Assembly (NCBI GenBank): GCA_029262415.1 | Contig: JAJCZL010000024.1 | Coordinates: 1-53,854 of the forward strand | Length of the DNA: 53,854 bases | Origin: Deltaproteobacteria bacterium | Lineage (GTDB): Bacteria; Desulfobacterota; Binatia; UBA1149; JAJCZL01 | Reading direction: 5' to 3' | Shown: in pieces, positions 16,750 to 25,342 of the stretch | Numbering within the stretch: position 1 is the first letter of the stretch | How the letters are laid out: the number at the start of each line of letters is the position of its first letter | The notes under the pieces: generated by a model | The model's database searches: none | Told to the model about the DNA's origin: nothing | What the model saw: the letters and a program-made list of their open reading frames with translations, nothing else | Translations under genes and position numbers: made by a program

Positions 16750-17279
16750 CGGCTGCGTTCCGATGGTTGCTTCTTCATTGACGCGATAAAGAGCGCAAGC
16801 GGGCTGGTAGTCGCGTTTGCGCCGAGCATGAAGCTTGCGTGGCAGGAGGCAAACGGATCCGATTCGTTGTCTTCCCACGCCGCTGCGCGGACGAAAGCGA
16901 CGTTTGTCGTCAGCTTGTAACACTCTGCACGGCCGATTAGGTCACGGCCGGGTTTGGCCGCGCGTAAGTAGTCGATGCGAAGATCCAGCGTCGCGATCGA
17001 CCTGATCTCAGCCACGGCACAAAACACCGCCAAGCCCGAGCACTGGTCGAGCAGGGTGGTGATGGCACCTCCGAAGACCACGCCGCGCTCGGGATCGCCG
17101 ACGAGTTCGGGAGCGTAGGGGAGACGTATAACGGCGAAACCCGCGCCCAGTTCGACCAGATGCATGCCGAGGCGCTCGGCGTGAGGCACGTGGGTGATCA
17201 GCCCTTGCGGCGGGTTGGTGCCGAAGACCGGGGTCATCGCCGGTTCGACGACACCGCCTGAGGTTTGTGGTTTGCTCAC
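16746..17279 (-). CDS. PaaI-like hot-dog thioesterase 2
   Basis: A 177-residue hot-dog thioesterase (ERLGMHLVELGAGFAVIRLP, GVVFGGAITTLLDQCSGLAV, TLDLRIDYLRAAKPGRDLIG). The usual HGG is replaced here by VFGGA, so the catalytic surface differs from gene 1. It is translationally coupled to thioesterase 1, and such pairs may form hetero-oligomers. The 5' end is divergent from the MarR regulator, with 95 bp between the two starts containing a clear inverted repeat. Confidence 0.8.
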   Translation of the reverse strand: MSKPQTSGGVVEPAMTPVFGTNPPQGLITHVPHAERLGMHLVELGAGFAVIRLPYAPELVGDPERGVVFGGAITTLLDQCSGLAVFCAVAEIRSIATLDLRIDYLRAAKPGRDLIGRAECYKLTTNVAFVRAAAWEDNESDPFASCHASFMLGANATTSPLALFIASMKKQPSERSR

Positions 17280-17355
17280 GTTAGAAGGTCAGTTTGTACG
17301 GGAATTGCCGCGCCGCACAAGCCGTGAGCGCGATTTGTTGCCGTAGCCCGGCAAA

Positions 17356-17371
17356 GCTTGTATGTACAAGC
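17356..17371. promoter_or_regulatory. Perfect inverted repeat before the MarR gene (candidate operator)
   Basis: GCTTGTA-TG-TACAAGC, seven-bp arms with a two-bp centre, ending three bases before the MarR start at 17375. MarR dimers bind short palindromes of this size and usually autoregulate. The same interval serves the divergent thioesterase pair. Confidence 0.6.
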
Positions 17372-17374
17372 GTC

Positions 17375-17839
17375 ATGGCCAACCGACCAACGCCGAAAGC
17401 CGTAGATGCCGCTACGATCTCAGCGTGCGCTTGTTTCCAGGTGCGCACTGCCGCGCGCACGATTACCGACTTCTATGACGAAAGCCTCGCGCCTTCGGGG
17501 TTGCGCATCACCCAGTTCGCGATTCTGGCGACGATTGAGCGGCTCGGGCAAGTAACGATGAACGAACTCGCCGGCGACTTAGGGCTCGACGCCAGCACAA
17601 TGACGCGGACAGTGGGTCCGCTTGAAAGTGCCGGCCTGGTTTCGGTGAAACCGGCGGCAAGCGACAAACGCATAAGAGAACTTGTGCTCACGGCCAAAGG
17701 CCGCCGCAAGCTCGCCGGGTGCAGTGAGCAGTGGAAAGCAGCGCAGGAGGGCCTGCGCCAACGAATCGGCAGCGGCCGATTTAACCGACTGATTGAAGAC
17801 ATGGGCGCTGTCACTACTGCGCTCCGGGAACGCCGCTGA
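17375..17839 (+). CDS. MarR-family transcriptional regulator
   Basis: A 154-residue winged-helix regulator: AILATIERLGQVTMNELAGD, then LGLDASTMTRTVGPLESAGL and the wing VKPAASDKRIRELVLT. The start is set at 17375, which removes 27 unlikely residues of an upstream in-frame extension. The gene is divergent from the thioesterase pair and 25 bp upstream of the molybdopterin oxidoreductase, so it probably controls one or both. A 16-bp palindrome overlaps its leader. The ligand is unknown. Confidence 0.88.
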   Translation: MANRPTPKAVDAATISACACFQVRTAARTITDFYDESLAPSGLRITQFAILATIERLGQVTMNELAGDLGLDASTMTRTVGPLESAGLVSVKPAASDKRIRELVLTAKGRRKLAGCSEQWKAAQEGLRQRIGSGRFNRLIEDMGAVTTALRERR

Positions 17840-17864
17840 GCGGCGCCTGTAGGAGGAACCAACA

Positions 17865-20264
17865 GTGAGTATCAGCGAGAACCAGGCCGTTCGCGAAGTT
17901 CATCCTTCGATTTCGAAAACTCCGATCGCGCTCGACGCTAAAGAGCTGGCAACCGTGTGTGTGCTTTGCAGTCACAACTGCGGGATCCGTGTAGATGTCG
18001 AGGGCGGGCGGATGGTCTCGATTCGGGCTGACGAGGCCAACCCGATCACGCATGGGTATATCTGCAACAAGGCCGTGACTTGCGACAAGTACGCGCACCA
18101 CGAGCAGCGTACGCAGAAGCCGCTACGCCGTCGCGAGGATGGAAGCTTCGAGGAGATCGATTGGGGTAGTGCAATCAACGAGATCTCCGCAAAGCTCAAG
18201 GCGATCCGTGAACGGCACAGTCCGCGCTCTATAGCACTGGTGGGCATCGGCGGTCAGGCCAATCACATGGATGCGCCATACGGTACCTCGTTTCTGCGCG
18301 CGGTCGGCTCGCGCAGATGGTTTAACGCCTACGCACAAGAAAAGACCCAGCACCACTTGGTTGAGAGTTGGATGTTCGACAACTCGCCGACGCTGTTCAT
18401 GCACGCCGACCTGGCCAACACCAGGTTCCTCTTGGTAATGGGCACCAACCCGCGCATCAGCAACCGCGGATCCAACCCCACTGAAACCTTCAAACATCTC
18501 GGTAAAAAAGCCGATTGCAAGATCGTAGTAGCCGATCCGCGTGAGACAGAGACCACGCGGGGTGCGGACGTGCATCTGCGTGTCAAACCCGGCGGTGACG
18601 TCTACCTGCTGATCGGCATGGCCGCGACGATGATCCAGAACGAACTCTATGACGCCGAGTTCGTAGCCGCGCGCACGCAGGGCTTTAACGAGGTGCGCGA
18701 TGTTCTCTCGCGTGTCAACGTCGGTGAGATGGCCGAGCTTGCGGGCTTGAAAGAGTCCGAGATCAAGCAGACAGCCGAGGAGTTCGCAGACTCGGGCGCA
18801 TCGAGCATCTTTTACGACCTCGGTGTGGAGATGACGCCGTTCTCGACGCTGCTGTCATATCTGATTCGTTTGAACCTGACGATCACCGGTAACATGTGCC
18901 GCGAAGGCGGGGAAACCTTTCTCGAAACATTCGCGCCGCCTACGCTCAGCCCCGGTCGCTTTCAAGAACCCGAACGTGCGCTGGCCTCGGGGATCCAAGG
19001 TATTCGTGCGCTGGGTGAATTTGCGATGTTCTCTCCGACCTTGGTACCCGAAGAGATAATGCTCGATCATCCCGAGCGTATTCGAGCCGTTGTCGTCGAA
19101 GGATCCAACCCGCTGCTCTCTTTCTCGGACACCCAGGCGTGGCGAGACGCGATCGAGCGACTCGAACTGCTCGTGGTGATCGAACCGGCGATGACCGAGA
19201 CCGCGCAGCTCGCCGACTACGTACTCCCCACGCCGGTTGGCTACGAAAAGTGGGAGATCGCGATGTTCCCCAAGGGGCATCCGCAGATCATGGTCCAGGT
19301 TCGTCCTCCGGTGATCCCCGGGCCCGCCGAGGCGTTGCCCGAAGCGGAGATCTACGCGCGTATCTGCGAAGGGATGGGCGTAGTGTTACCGCTGCCCGAT
19401 GACCTTGCGGAGATCGGACGGCCCGAGACCGCCGAAGCGCGTTCCGGGTTCATTATGGCGGCTATGGGTAAGGTGCAGGAAGTCGCAGCCCAAGGGATCA
19501 ACGGGCAATCACAGATCTTGTTCTGGGCTTACCGTGGCATCGGCCACCATTTCGCCTCGCCGGTTCTGGTCGCGGTGTGGGCGCTTTGTCAGGCTAACGC
19601 GATGGAGCGCCACTCCGATGTCATGCGTACGCTCGGTGCCGAGTGGATGCAGAAGAGCCCGATGGAAGTTGGCGAGGAACTCTTCCGACGCATCATGGCC
19701 CACCCCGAAGGCGTCGAGGTCGCGCGTACGGCGCACAATAAAGGGCTCGACGACTACATAGGTTTTGACGACAAGCGTGTCCGCGTTGCGCCCGAGCCGA
19801 TGATCGCCGAACTCGAACGCGCGCTCGAGAGCGGTCCGGTGGAGGATCCCGAGTACCCGTTCTTGATGTCCAACGGGTTGCGTACCAGGTGGACCGCAAA
19901 CACCATCCAACGCGATCCGTCGTGGCGCAAGGGCAACGGGGCGCAGTGCGAGCTCAATCTAAGCCCGCAGGATGCCGAAACCCTCGGCGTCGCCAAGGGC
20001 GACCGTGTGTGCGTAGAAACGCGTCGCGGCCGAATCGAATTGCCGGCGGCGATCGACAAGAAGATTCGGACGGGCCACGTGTGGATGCCCAACGGGTTTG
20101 GCGCCAAGTATGCCAAGACCCTGGACGAGCCAGGCGAAATTCAGGGTCAGAACGGCAACGAGATCACCGATAGCGCCGACCGCGACCCGATCACAGGTTG
20201 TCCGCATCACCGCTTCATGCGCGTAAAGCTCACCAAGATCGATTCCGCCGCCACGGCTGCGTGA
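17865..20264 (+). CDS. Molybdopterin-dependent oxidoreductase (formate dehydrogenase/nitrate reductase-like catalytic subunit)
   Basis: A 799-residue Mo/W-bisPGD enzyme. Four cysteines, C32-x2-C35-x3-C39-x27-C67, bind a [4Fe-4S] cluster. Cofactor segments follow (VVVEGSNPLLSF, LVVIEPAMTETAQLADYVLP, and the C-terminal dinucleotide-binding domain NGLRTRWTANTIQRDP, LSPQDAETLGVAKGDRVCVE). No Tat or Sec signal is seen, so it is probably cytosolic. The segment where formate dehydrogenases carry (seleno)cysteine reads MFDNSPTLFMHADL, with no Cys, so it is unlikely to be a formate dehydrogenase. The GTG start follows AGGAGGAA. No electron-transfer subunit is adjacent. In this island an oxidation or hydroxylation of the hydrophobic substrate is plausible but not shown. 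Confidence 0.9.
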   Translation: MSISENQAVREVHPSISKTPIALDAKELATVCVLCSHNCGIRVDVEGGRMVSIRADEANPITHGYICNKAVTCDKYAHHEQRTQKPLRRREDGSFEEIDWGSAINEISAKLKAIRERHSPRSIALVGIGGQANHMDAPYGTSFLRAVGSRRWFNAYAQEKTQHHLVESWMFDNSPTLFMHADLANTRFLLVMGTNPRISNRGSNPTETFKHLGKKADCKIVVADPRETETTRGADVHLRVKPGGDVYLLIGMAATMIQNELYDAEFVAARTQGFNEVRDVLSRVNVGEMAELAGLKESEIKQTAEEFADSGASSIFYDLGVEMTPFSTLLSYLIRLNLTITGNMCREGGETFLETFAPPTLSPGRFQEPERALASGIQGIRALGEFAMFSPTLVPEEIMLDHPERIRAVVVEGSNPLLSFSDTQAWRDAIERLELLVVIEPAMTETAQLADYVLPTPVGYEKWEIAMFPKGHPQIMVQVRPPVIPGPAEALPEAEIYARICEGMGVVLPLPDDLAEIGRPETAEARSGFIMAAMGKVQEVAAQGINGQSQILFWAYRGIGHHFASPVLVAVWALCQANAMERHSDVMRTLGAEWMQKSPMEVGEELFRRIMAHPEGVEVARTAHNKGLDDYIGFDDKRVRVAPEPMIAELERALESGPVEDPEYPFLMSNGLRTRWTANTIQRDPSWRKGNGAQCELNLSPQDAETLGVAKGDRVCVETRRGRIELPAAIDKKIRTGHVWMPNGFGAKYAKTLDEPGEIQGQNGNEITDSADRDPITGCPHHRFMRVKLTKIDSAATAA

Positions 20265-20301
20265 ATGGCCGGGTTCGCCGGCAGCAGGTGGAGGTGCGTG
20301 A

Positions 20302-22590
20302 CTATGCAGCGGCGCGGTCGTACCAGAGCAGCAGTACCGGCAAGAGCAGAAGGTCGGCCGCGAGCGCGAACACGATAGTCAGCAGGCAAAGTATGCCGAA
20401 GTAGAAGGTTCCGACAAAGCTTCCGGTAAGCATCGAGGCGAACCCCGCGCAAAGACAGATCGACGTGTAAACCAATGCGCGGCCGACGCCGGTAGTTGCG
20501 CGCCGCAAGGCCTCCGCCATCGCGGTGCCGCGTCCGCGTTCTTCGCTCACACGCGCCATGAAGTGGATCGAGTCATCCACAGCCAAGCCGATGCTGATCG
20601 ACGCGACCATTGCGGTCATGCTGTCGAGCCGGATCTCGGCGAAGCCCATCACTCCCATGCAAATCACGATCGGTATGAGGTTGGGGACCATCGCGAGCGC
20701 ACCGAGTGCGATCGAGCGCAGCTGCAGGCACATCAGCAAGAAGATCGCTAGCAGTGCGGCGCTGAACCCACGGATCAGGCTTACCCGGATGTAGTCTTCC
20801 ATGTTTGCATAAAGGACGGCAATGCCGGTCACATTTGCTTGCTCTGCGTCGGCGCCAAACAGTTCTCCGACGTATGCCTCGGTCGCTTCGACCAACGTGA
20901 CCGCGTCACGGGAGGTGGTAGTCAGTATCCGCGCGCTTACACGGGCCGCGCGGTTGTCGAATGTGACGAACTCCTGGATGTCGCCATCGGGTGCGTCCAT
21001 TTCGTAGAGGAGCAGGTACTGGGCGGCTTCCTCGCGTGTTGCGGGGAGCTTATATTCCGCTTGATCGTTGGCAAAGAACGCGCGGCGCATGTCTTTGAAC
21101 GTCTGTGTGACCGATTGCGTCGCGGTGACCTTCGGGCTTTGTTCGAGGAAGCTCTGGAGTGCCGCGATCTTGCGCAGAACATCAGGATCTTTGATGCCGC
21201 CGTCCTCGCCCGAATCGATGATCACGTCGATGGTGAGGGCACCTCCGAGTTCGCGCTCGAGTGTGCGTGTATCGGTTTTGATCGCCGCGCCGTCTTTGAA
21301 GTACTCGAGAAAAGCCGATTCGGCTTTGATGCGACTTGCTCCGACCACGCCGATCAAGAGCAGTAGAAACCAGACTAAGAAGATCAAATGCTGTCGTCGA
21401 CGGGTAAATGCGTGCACGGCTTCGAGCATTGCCGTGCTGCGCGGGAGCGCCGTCCTCGCATCGGCACGTGCGTTCATCGGCGGCAAATAGCTTGCGACGA
21501 TGGGGACCAACGTGACCGAGAGTAGGAATGCCCCGGCAACGCCGATCCCACCGAAGACGCCGAATTCGCGCACGCTTTGCACGCGGCTGACGAGGAGCGA
21601 GAACATGCCGATGGCTGTGGTCGCGCTTGTGAGCGTCATCGGGCGCATGAGTTCCGCGTAGGCAGCGTGTAGAGCCGCCGACTGCGAGCGGCCTGTGGCG
21701 AGGTATCCCTGGTATGTGACCAGGTAGTGCATCGAATCGGCAATACCGGCCGCGAGCAGCAATGGCGGCAGCATCGAGGTCATAACGCTGATCGTTGAAC
21801 CCGAAAGAGTGATCCAGCCGTAAGTCCAGACGACGCTCAGGATGACGGTTACCAGCGGTAGGACGACACCGATCCAGCTTCGCAACAGGCTGCCGAGCAC
21901 CAGGATCAGCGCCGCGATCATCAACGAGGCGGACATTTTCGAATCGTGGTCTGCGGCTAAGAAGAACTGTTCGTCAAGGACGGGTCCGCCCACCAACAGA
22001 AAACTGCGCGGCTCTTCTTCGGCGAGGATCGCGCGGATCGCGTCGATCGCTTCGATCTTGTACGAAAAATCGTCGGCACGATGGGGTAAGCGAACAACCA
22101 TCGCGGTAAACGTGCCGTCAGCCGAGACGACGTTGCCGACGTACATCTCGTTTCGCAACGCTCTTGTCCTGACCTCCTCGAGTGCTGTCTCGTCCAGTGG
22201 GAACTCGACCAGGTCGTGGATGCGAAGTTCATCGCCGTCGCCTTCGACCGACTCTATGTTGGTCAGACTGAATACCTTCTCGACGTGCGGCGCCTGCTCG
22301 AGCTTCTGCGTTACGCGGTTGACCAGATGAAGCACTTCGGGCGTGAATACGTCGGCAGCCTTGAATCCGACGATGATCAGCTCATCGCTGCCAAACGTAT
22401 CGATCAGACGTCTGTGCGCGAGCAGTGCCGGGTCGTCGGCGACGAACCAATTCTCCAGTGCGTTGTCGAAGCGCGCGCTGGGAAGCTGGGACACCGCAAT
22501 TGCAGTGATCGCCATCAACACGGCGAGGACGGATTTTTTGTAGGTCAGACACAGGCGACCCCACGGGTGGTTTTCGTCGCTTGCTTGCAT
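20302..22590 (-). CDS. MMPL/RND-superfamily exporter
   Basis: A 762-residue membrane transporter with the two-fold repeat of RND proteins: TM1 (YKKSVLAVLMAITAIAVSQL), a large periplasmic loop, a TM block (about 240-390), then a second TM1-like helix (HLIFLVWFLLLLIGVVGA), loop and TM block (about 620-760). Polar intramembrane motifs are visible (AAGIADSMHYLVTYQGYL; SIGLAVDDSIHFMARVSEER). The family moves hydrophobic molecules such as lipids or hopanoids. The ATG at 22590 is preferred to the earlier in-frame start at 22692, which would overlap the divergent gene. Next to a degradative island it may import or traffic the lipophilic substrate. Confidence 0.87.
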   Translation of the reverse strand: MQASDENHPWGRLCLTYKKSVLAVLMAITAIAVSQLPSARFDNALENWFVADDPALLAHRRLIDTFGSDELIIVGFKAADVFTPEVLHLVNRVTQKLEQAPHVEKVFSLTNIESVEGDGDELRIHDLVEFPLDETALEEVRTRALRNEMYVGNVVSADGTFTAMVVRLPHRADDFSYKIEAIDAIRAILAEEEPRSFLLVGGPVLDEQFFLAADHDSKMSASLMIAALILVLGSLLRSWIGVVLPLVTVILSVVWTYGWITLSGSTISVMTSMLPPLLLAAGIADSMHYLVTYQGYLATGRSQSAALHAAYAELMRPMTLTSATTAIGMFSLLVSRVQSVREFGVFGGIGVAGAFLLSVTLVPIVASYLPPMNARADARTALPRSTAMLEAVHAFTRRRQHLIFLVWFLLLLIGVVGASRIKAESAFLEYFKDGAAIKTDTRTLERELGGALTIDVIIDSGEDGGIKDPDVLRKIAALQSFLEQSPKVTATQSVTQTFKDMRRAFFANDQAEYKLPATREEAAQYLLLYEMDAPDGDIQEFVTFDNRAARVSARILTTTSRDAVTLVEATEAYVGELFGADAEQANVTGIAVLYANMEDYIRVSLIRGFSAALLAIFLLMCLQLRSIALGALAMVPNLIPIVICMGVMGFAEIRLDSMTAMVASISIGLAVDDSIHFMARVSEERGRGTAMAEALRRATTGVGRALVYTSICLCAGFASMLTGSFVGTFYFGILCLLTIVFALAADLLLLPVLLLWYDRAAA

Positions 22591-22705
22591 CCCAACGGGC
22601 CCGTCCTGGGCATTACTAATCACCGACGTTTTTGTGGTACAACCCGGCCAGAGGAGCGGGGTGCTGCCGGGATCTACGGGGGAAAGCGCCACCGCGGGAG
22701 GAGCA

Positions 22706-24067
22706 GTGACTGAGGATCAGGATCTGGTTCGTTTCAGCCCGTGGCTGACCGATGTGCCCGAGGCTGCGCCGCAGCTCGAGGGCGCTATTGATGCCGATGT
22801 CGTCGTAATTGGTGGCGGGTTCGCCGGCTTGAGTTCGGCGATCGCTCTGCGCGCCGATGGTGCCGACGTTGTGGTGCTCGAGGCCAGGCGGGTGGGATTC
22901 GGTGCGAGCGGTCGCAATGCCGGGCATCTTACCCCGACCATAGGCAAGGATCTGCCGACGCTCGCGATGCTCTACAGCCGCGAGAAAGTCTCTGCGCTGA
23001 TCGGCTTTACCGAGACCGCGATCTCATTTGTAGAAGGCTTCATCGACCAGCACGCGATTGCGTGTGCGTACGAGCCGGTGGGTAACGTGATTGCAGCGGT
23101 GCATCCGCGCCAGCACGCGGCCATCGATAAGGCCGCGCGCGTTGCCGCAGACTTCGGAATCCCGGGCGAGCTTCTTGACAGCGATGCGATGGAGCGCCGC
23201 GGCCTGCCTCACGCCTTTACGCGGGGGTACTTTGAGCCGCACGGCGGCGTGCTGGATCCCGCGCGCTACTTGCTCGGCATGCGCAAAGTCGCCTTGGACG
23301 CGGGCGTCAAGTTGTACGAAGACTCACGGGTGCTTTCGATCGAGGACGGCGCGAGGCTGGTGGTCTCTTCAGATCTCGGGCGCGTGCGTGCCGCACATGC
23401 GGCGATCACGACCAATGCCTACACGCCGCAACTCAGACGGCCGTCCTCGGCCGGTATCCGCCTGCAGGTCCAGGTTTTTCAAACCGAGCCGCTCAGCGAC
23501 ACGCAGCTCCGTGACGTCGGCTGGGGTGGGCGTGAAGGCATCTACACGGCGCACGAGGTGCTGGAAAGCTATCGGTTGACGGCCGACAACCGCATTCTCG
23601 GCGGATCCAAAGCCGTTCGCGTGGCTTACGGAGCCGGCGCGCCGCCGGATGTGGACGCCGGTTGTGCGCGGCTGTTGCAACGCACCTTCTATGATCGGTT
23701 CCCAGAACTCCGCGATGTTCGCGTCGAGCGGCACTGGGGCGGTCCGATATTCTGCTCGCTCGATTTCTTGCCGGCGCTCGGGTTCACGGGACGCAGGCGC
23801 AATGTCGTCCACGCCGTGGCGTTCAACGGGCACGGCATCGCGCACGCGAGTTACGCGGGACGGGCGGTCGCCGATCTCATCGCCGGGCGTGACGGTCCCG
23901 GCCGTGTGTTGTGGGGACGGCGAAGTATTCCGGTGCCACCCGAGCCGTTGCGCAACTGGGTCACGCGAGCGCTGCTCGCGTTCTTTACACGACTCGACCG
24001 GCGTACCGACCGCGTTGCGCATGGCCGCCCACGCTCCGCTTCACAGCAGAACAAAGCGGCTGCCTGA
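22706..24067 (+). CDS. FAD-dependent oxidoreductase (DAO family)
   Basis: A 453-residue flavoprotein of the D-amino-acid-oxidase-like group. The N-terminal dinucleotide fold (DVVVIGGGFAGLSSAIAL, VVLEARRVGFGASGRNAGHL) and the C-terminal FAD segment (VHAVAFNGHGIAHASYAGRA) are clear. Relatives include gamma-glutamylputrescine oxidase and sarcosine-oxidase-like enzymes, which oxidise C-N bonds. The GTG at 22706 is preceded by GGGAGGAGC. It is divergent from the MMPL gene and ends the island. Its substrate may or may not belong to the same pathway. Confidence 0.88.
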   Translation: MTEDQDLVRFSPWLTDVPEAAPQLEGAIDADVVVIGGGFAGLSSAIALRADGADVVVLEARRVGFGASGRNAGHLTPTIGKDLPTLAMLYSREKVSALIGFTETAISFVEGFIDQHAIACAYEPVGNVIAAVHPRQHAAIDKAARVAADFGIPGELLDSDAMERRGLPHAFTRGYFEPHGGVLDPARYLLGMRKVALDAGVKLYEDSRVLSIEDGARLVVSSDLGRVRAAHAAITTNAYTPQLRRPSSAGIRLQVQVFQTEPLSDTQLRDVGWGGREGIYTAHEVLESYRLTADNRILGGSKAVRVAYGAGAPPDVDAGCARLLQRTFYDRFPELRDVRVERHWGGPIFCSLDFLPALGFTGRRRNVVHAVAFNGHGIAHASYAGRAVADLIAGRDGPGRVLWGRRSIPVPPEPLRNWVTRALLAFFTRLDRRTDRVAHGRPRSASQQNKAAA

Positions 24068-24123
24068 GTGCGCACGGCCTGAAGAGTACCTGGCGGCGCT
24101 TTAGCCACTATGCTCTGTCGTAC

Positions 24124-24157
24124 AAAAAAAGAGCGGCCCCCCGAGGGGGCCGCTCTT
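24124..24157 (-). terminator. Strong rho-independent terminator (minus strand)
   Basis: A perfect 13-bp stem (AAGAGCGGCCCCC at 24129-24141 with its complement at 24145-24157) and a CGA loop. On the minus strand the stem runs into seven Ts (24130-24124), the textbook order for ending the hypothetical gene at 24241-24915. On the plus strand the T-run is weak, but the hairpin may still help end the flavoprotein transcript. Confidence 0.9.
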
Positions 24158-24240
24158 CGTCTGCCTGCGTCTTTGACTGGACGAGGCGGGCGCACCCGGA
24201 GGAGGGGGCGGGTGAACCGTTGGTTATCTCTTAGTGCCGG

Positions 24241-24915
24241 CTAGCCGACCTGTTCTTCCAGGCGCAATTCTTCGAGACTGGTGTGCTCGTAGTCCGCCCA
24301 GCCATCGGAATTATCGAGACGGACGGCGGCGTCATCGTTATCGTCGTCCTCATCCAGGTCGTCATAGCTCGAAAACGCCAGCGACTCGCGGGTGGCGACC
24401 GAGGGCTCGGTTTCATCCAGCGGACTCGGGAAGGGGCTGCGACCGACCTGCACGCTCTTGGTATCACCGGTCATGCGACGCCGCTCAAGCTCCTGGCCCT
24501 TCCAAGTGACCAGCTTCGAGCGCAGGCAGCCGGCGTCGATTCCCAGGGTGTCGCAGATCACGGTGAAGGAGAAGGGGTAGTCCCAGGTGTCTTCCATCAG
24601 CCACTCTTCGGCCTCGTCCGACATCTTCCGGTACTTGCGGCGGGTCGCGCCGACATGCTTGTAGAAGCAGCGGATGCCGTCTTTGAGAACCGCGTACATC
24701 AGAGCCTTTTCCGAGCCCATGCCGTCATCGTTAGCTTGGAGGGCGAAATACTGTTCGGGCAAAGTTAGATCCGGACTCAGATAGTCGAGCAACGAAGGCA
24801 TCAAGATGAAATTTCCCGCCAACGGATTCGGCTCGTTGCGCGAGTTGCGGCGACCGGCGGCCGGGTTTCGGGGCTTAATCGCAGGGGATTGAGGGGTGGA
24901 ATTCTCGTTGCGCAT
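24241..24915 (-). CDS. Conserved hypothetical protein with acidic C-terminal tail
   Basis: A 224-residue protein with a helical core: EKALMYAVLKDGIRCFYKHV, then RKYRKMSDEAEEWLMEDTWD and YPFSFTVICDTLGIDAGCLR. This D-x-(Y/W)-x-FSF...IC..LGID...LR pattern is familiar from uncharacterised proteins of deltaproteobacteria-like and other uncultured genomes; no function is known to me. The tail is rich in Asp and Glu (DDLDEDDDNDD, near residue 190). The ATG at 24915 is taken as the start; in-frame codons continue back to 25032 but encode a low-quality extension. A strong terminator follows. Confidence 0.75.
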   Translation of the reverse strand: MRNENSTPQSPAIKPRNPAAGRRNSRNEPNPLAGNFILMPSLLDYLSPDLTLPEQYFALQANDDGMGSEKALMYAVLKDGIRCFYKHVGATRRKYRKMSDEAEEWLMEDTWDYPFSFTVICDTLGIDAGCLRSKLVTWKGQELERRRMTGDTKSVQVGRSPFPSPLDETEPSVATRESLAFSSYDDLDEDDDNDDAAVRLDNSDGWADYEHTSLEELRLEEQVG

Positions 24916-25342
24916 GCCTTCGTAATACCAAGTTTCATGCCGGAATGACCGGCCTCCTGGGAGCCGCATAAGCGGCGAGTTTGGGCGTACCAAACACCTA
25001 CGACGCGGGTCTCGGTTGGCGTCTAAGACCATGGTCTCAAAAGGGTAAAAAATCCCAAACCAGGGTTGGACTTATCAGTGCGCTATGTAGTCGCGCATCG
25101 CTATGGCACATGGTGTCATAAGCGGCCAAATGACATGAAAAAGGCCTTGTTGAATGTAAATCGATAGGCTAGGCGGCTTCGTGCAGTTCCACAACCAGAC
25201 CCAGAACCATTGCAGCCTCGCATGAGTTTGGGAAGCAAAGCCCACAGCGGCTGAGTCACCGAATCGGCCAAGGTTTGACAAGGGACAAAGCCAGGTTGTA
25301 AGTTTGCACTCTGATTCAGTTTTTAGAACTGGGAGGTAAAAG
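24916..25342. other. Intergenic region with three small symmetric elements
   Basis: No convincing gene in 427 bp. It contains a 12-bp perfect palindrome AGACCATGGTCT (25026-25037), an inverted repeat TGTCAT-N10-ATGACA (25114-25119 / 25130-25135), and the promoter given separately. The interval separates divergent genes, so these are plausible regulatory sites. The second one has the spacing of TetR-type operators. Confidence 0.5.
25275..25302 (+). promoter_or_regulatory. Sigma-70-like promoter for the TetR gene at 25343
   Basis: TTGACA (25275-25280), a 16-bp spacer and TGTAAG (25297-25302); the -10 matches consensus at four of six positions. The box ends 40 bp before the TTG start, with GGGAGG as ribosome binding site at 25331-25336. 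Confidence 0.45.
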
